15,077 nucleotides of DNA from CAZJOD01 sp964547525 (lineage in GTDB: Bacteria; Bacillota; Clostridia; JAAYHZ01), in contig CAZJOD010000097.1 of assembly GCA_964547525.1 (NCBI GenBank), positions 1-15,077 on the forward strand, written 5' to 3'. A program made the position numbers and the translations under genes. Within the stretch, counting starts at the first letter, position 1. Each line of letters opens with the position of its first letter. Shown here in pieces: positions 13,764-15,077 of the stretch. The notes under the pieces are model-generated. The model was not told the origin of the DNA. It saw only the letters and a list, made by a program, of their open reading frames with translations, and ran no database searches.

Positions 13764-13806
13764 TAGCAATACCATAATCTCGCAAACTTTTATGACAAAT
13801 TTGAAA

Positions 13807-14871
13807 TTAAATCTTAAAATCAAGCAAACCCGGTATCTCGTTGTAGATTTCTTTTTGATCATATCCCGCTTCAATCAAAGGTGTAATGATTTCATTGCGT
13901 GTAAGAGGAAGATATGAAACCATACATGTACATGTGCCTTTTATAAACGTTTGGTTGCATATTGCAGGTACTAAACACGACATGCCTTTTTCTATTTTTA
14001 CACATGTATCTTTCCATACCACATCACAAGAACCGTCCAAACAAGTCAATATATAAAAACGGTCCGATCTATCCGGCAGCATGGCACAAAAATTAATCTC
14101 CCATAATTCCACGCAGAAAAAGGAAGATGCGGCTAAGATTTTTTTATTAAAACCATTTCCGTTAATGTTAAGTCCCGTGTATACCGCACGCCTTCCGGCA
14201 TTATTAAAATCAATCACATCCATAGCCTTATCGATATGTAACGGTCTTGGCTTTCTGTCATTTCCCAGTCTGTTATAATCGTAGACCCGATATGTTGAAT
14301 TTGAGTTTTGCTGTATCTCCAACAGAACTATACCCTCTCCTATTGCATGTATTAGTCCGGCAGGTATATATATAACATTTCCGGTTTCAACTTTCACAAA
14401 ATTAAGACAATCTTCAAGTTCCCCTTTCAAAAGCTTACTTTTGAACAAACCGGGTTCTATGTTTTTCTTAACATCATAAATCAGTCCTGAACCCGGTTGT
14501 GCGGATAAAATGTACCATATTTCGTTTTTTCCATTTTCATTCTCGTGTTTTAAGGCATAGTCATCATCAGGATGAACTTGAACGGACAGCTTGTTTTTTG
14601 CATCAATAAACTTTATTAATAAAGGAAACACATTATTGAAGCGTCCTGTTAAAGTATAACCAATAATTTCTTTAGGATACTGATTTACTAATTCCGCTAA
14701 TGTCCTCCCTGTTAAAGGTCCGTTGATCACAGTACTTAGACCGTCCGGGTGACATGACACTTCCCAGCTTTCGGCCACTATACCTGCGGGCAGTTTCTTT
14801 CCGAATTCTTCCAGATTTCTGCCTCCCCAGATATAATCCTTATATACATTATTAAAAATAAACGGATACAT
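13807..14871 (-). CDS. manA: Mannose-6-phosphate isomerase, class I
   Basis: A protein of 354 residues. The N-terminus PFIFNNVYKDYIWGGRNL and GIVAESWEVSCHPDG (30-44) are typical of Firmicute ManA. The zinc ligands are visible: Gln98 and His100 in SVQVHPDD, Glu117 in KNEIWYIL, and His175 in IPAGLIHAIG. The catalytic Arg lies in STYRVYDYNR (Arg195). The enzyme interconverts fructose 6-phosphate and mannose 6-phosphate in the cytosol, linking glycolysis with mannose use and mannosyl-sugar synthesis. It is slightly longer than the roughly 315-residue Bacillus form, with the extra length in the C-terminal beta domain. GGAG precedes the ATG at about 11 bases. A perfect -10 TATAAT lies at 14920-14915, but its -35 is poor. 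It stands alone between two related intergenic elements, with no sugar transporter beside it. Confidence 0.93.
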   Translation of the reverse strand: MYPFIFNNVYKDYIWGGRNLEEFGKKLPAGIVAESWEVSCHPDGLSTVINGPLTGRTLAELVNQYPKEIIGYTLTGRFNNVFPLLIKFIDAKNKLSVQVHPDDDYALKHENENGKNEIWYILSAQPGSGLIYDVKKNIEPGLFKSKLLKGELEDCLNFVKVETGNVIYIPAGLIHAIGEGIVLLEIQQNSNSTYRVYDYNRLGNDRKPRPLHIDKAMDVIDFNNAGRRAVYTGLNINGNGFNKKILAASSFFCVELWEINFCAMLPDRSDRFYILTCLDGSCDVVWKDTCVKIEKGMSCLVPAICNQTFIKGTCTCMVSYLPLTRNEIITPLIEAGYDQKEIYNEIPGLLDFKI

Positions 14872-14914
14872 AATAGTTATACTCCACGCCTTGTTTTTGA
14901 TGTATGACTAATTT

Positions 14915-14920
14915 ATTATA
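14915..14920 (-). promoter_or_regulatory. -10 box of a possible manA promoter
   Basis: TATAAT on the minus strand, 44 bases before the manA start. The region 17-18 bases further up (TGTCAT or GTGTCA) matches TTGACA poorly, so the promoter would depend on the -10 or on an activator. Confidence 0.35.
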
Positions 14921-14949
14921 AGTAAAAATATTTTTAAATGACACACAGC

Positions 14950-15005
14950 CGGATACCGTTTAAGCGGTATCTGCAGTTCACAGTACATAAATTATTGCAG
15001 TGAAC
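14950..15005. repeat. Intergenic element, copy B (hairpin plus shared motif)
   Basis: A hairpin (GATACCG, 6-base loop, CGGTATC, 14952-14971, extendable by two pairs) is followed 8 bases later by the ACAGTA...TTATTGCAG segment (14980-15004) shared with copy A. In this copy GTTCAC (14976-14981) and GTGAAC (15000-15005) also form an inverted repeat around that segment. It lies between manA and the tRNA terminator. Confidence 0.5.
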
Positions 15006-15035
15006 CTAAACATATAATCGCCATATTTTCAATAT

Positions 15036-15060
15036 AAAAAAAGCCGTATAAATACGGCTT
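15036..15060 (-). terminator. Rho-independent terminator of the tRNA transcript
   Basis: AAGCCGTAT and ATACGGCTT pair (15041-15049 with 15052-15060). On the minus strand the stem is followed by a run of seven T. It begins immediately after the CCA end of the tRNA. Confidence 0.88.
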
Positions 15061-15077
15061 TGGTGGGCGCTATAGGG
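15061..15077 (-). tRNA. 3' end of a tRNA (partial, encoded CCA)
   Basis: On the minus strand the last 17 bases read CCCTATAGCGCCCACCA. This parses as T-loop base 60, T-stem 3' half CCTAT, acceptor 3' half AGCGCCC, discriminator A and an encoded CCA. The matching 5' acceptor half would be GGGCGCT, which is seen in tRNA-Val of clostridia, but the anticodon is outside the window, so identity is only a guess. A terminator directly follows, so it would be the last gene of its transcript. Confidence 0.75.

Noticed and set aside
1..15077. CRISPR arrays, insertion sequences, phage genes, toxin-antitoxin or defence systems
   Set aside because: Both strands were read for regularly spaced repeats, transposase or integrase motifs and paired small genes; none were found. 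The MazG-like gene is a housekeeping-locus protein, not part of a mazEF pair.

Overview
The window is AT-rich DNA that looks chromosomal and most likely comes from a spore-forming clostridial Firmicute. Reasons: a SpoVT-type forespore regulator, the Firmicute order rpsF-ssb-rpsR / MazG-like / rplI-dnaB / tilS-hpt-ftsH, strong GGAGG ribosome binding sites, and short GC stems with U-tracts as terminators. The genus cannot be read from the sequence. The piece appears to be a metagenome or draft scaffold: it holds one run of exactly 100 N, and both ends stop at stable-RNA genes.

Left part (1-5200). The first ~100 bases look like the promoter and 5' leader of a ribosomal RNA operon transcribed leftward out of the window. 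Next come a long AT-rich hairpin, a small membrane/lipoprotein of unknown function (minus), and a MATE-family efflux protein (minus). Divergent from the MATE gene is a plus-strand gene for a large Thr-rich-linker solute-binding lipoprotein with no transporter partners in view; it ends at a strong terminator. A monocistronic spoVT (minus) follows.

Middle (5200-5800). The intergenic region between spoVT and ftsH holds a conspicuous GC-rich island next to a perfect 14-bp hairpin, then the ftsH terminator. The N gap is flanked by an identical 55-base sequence on both sides, so it is almost certainly an unmerged contig overlap and not missing DNA.

Right part (5765-13495), all minus strand, transcribed right to left: rpsF-ssb-rpsR (own promoter and terminator), a MazG-like gene (own promoter), then rplI-dnaB-tilS-hpt with tight or overlapping junctions behind an extended -10 promoter, and ftsH after a 220-bp spacer. 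These genes cover ribosomal proteins, single-strand binding and helicase functions of replication, tRNA-Ile lysidine modification, purine salvage and membrane proteolysis.

Right edge (13500-15077). A class I mannose-6-phosphate isomerase gene (minus) lies between two intergenic regions that share a related hairpin-plus-motif element. The window ends in the 3' end of a tRNA on the minus strand, followed by its terminator.

I found no CRISPR array, defence island, prophage or insertion sequence. Most of the window is housekeeping. The parts worth a second look are the intergenic elements, the small unknown membrane protein, the spacer between the MazG-like gene and rplI, and the assembly artefact.
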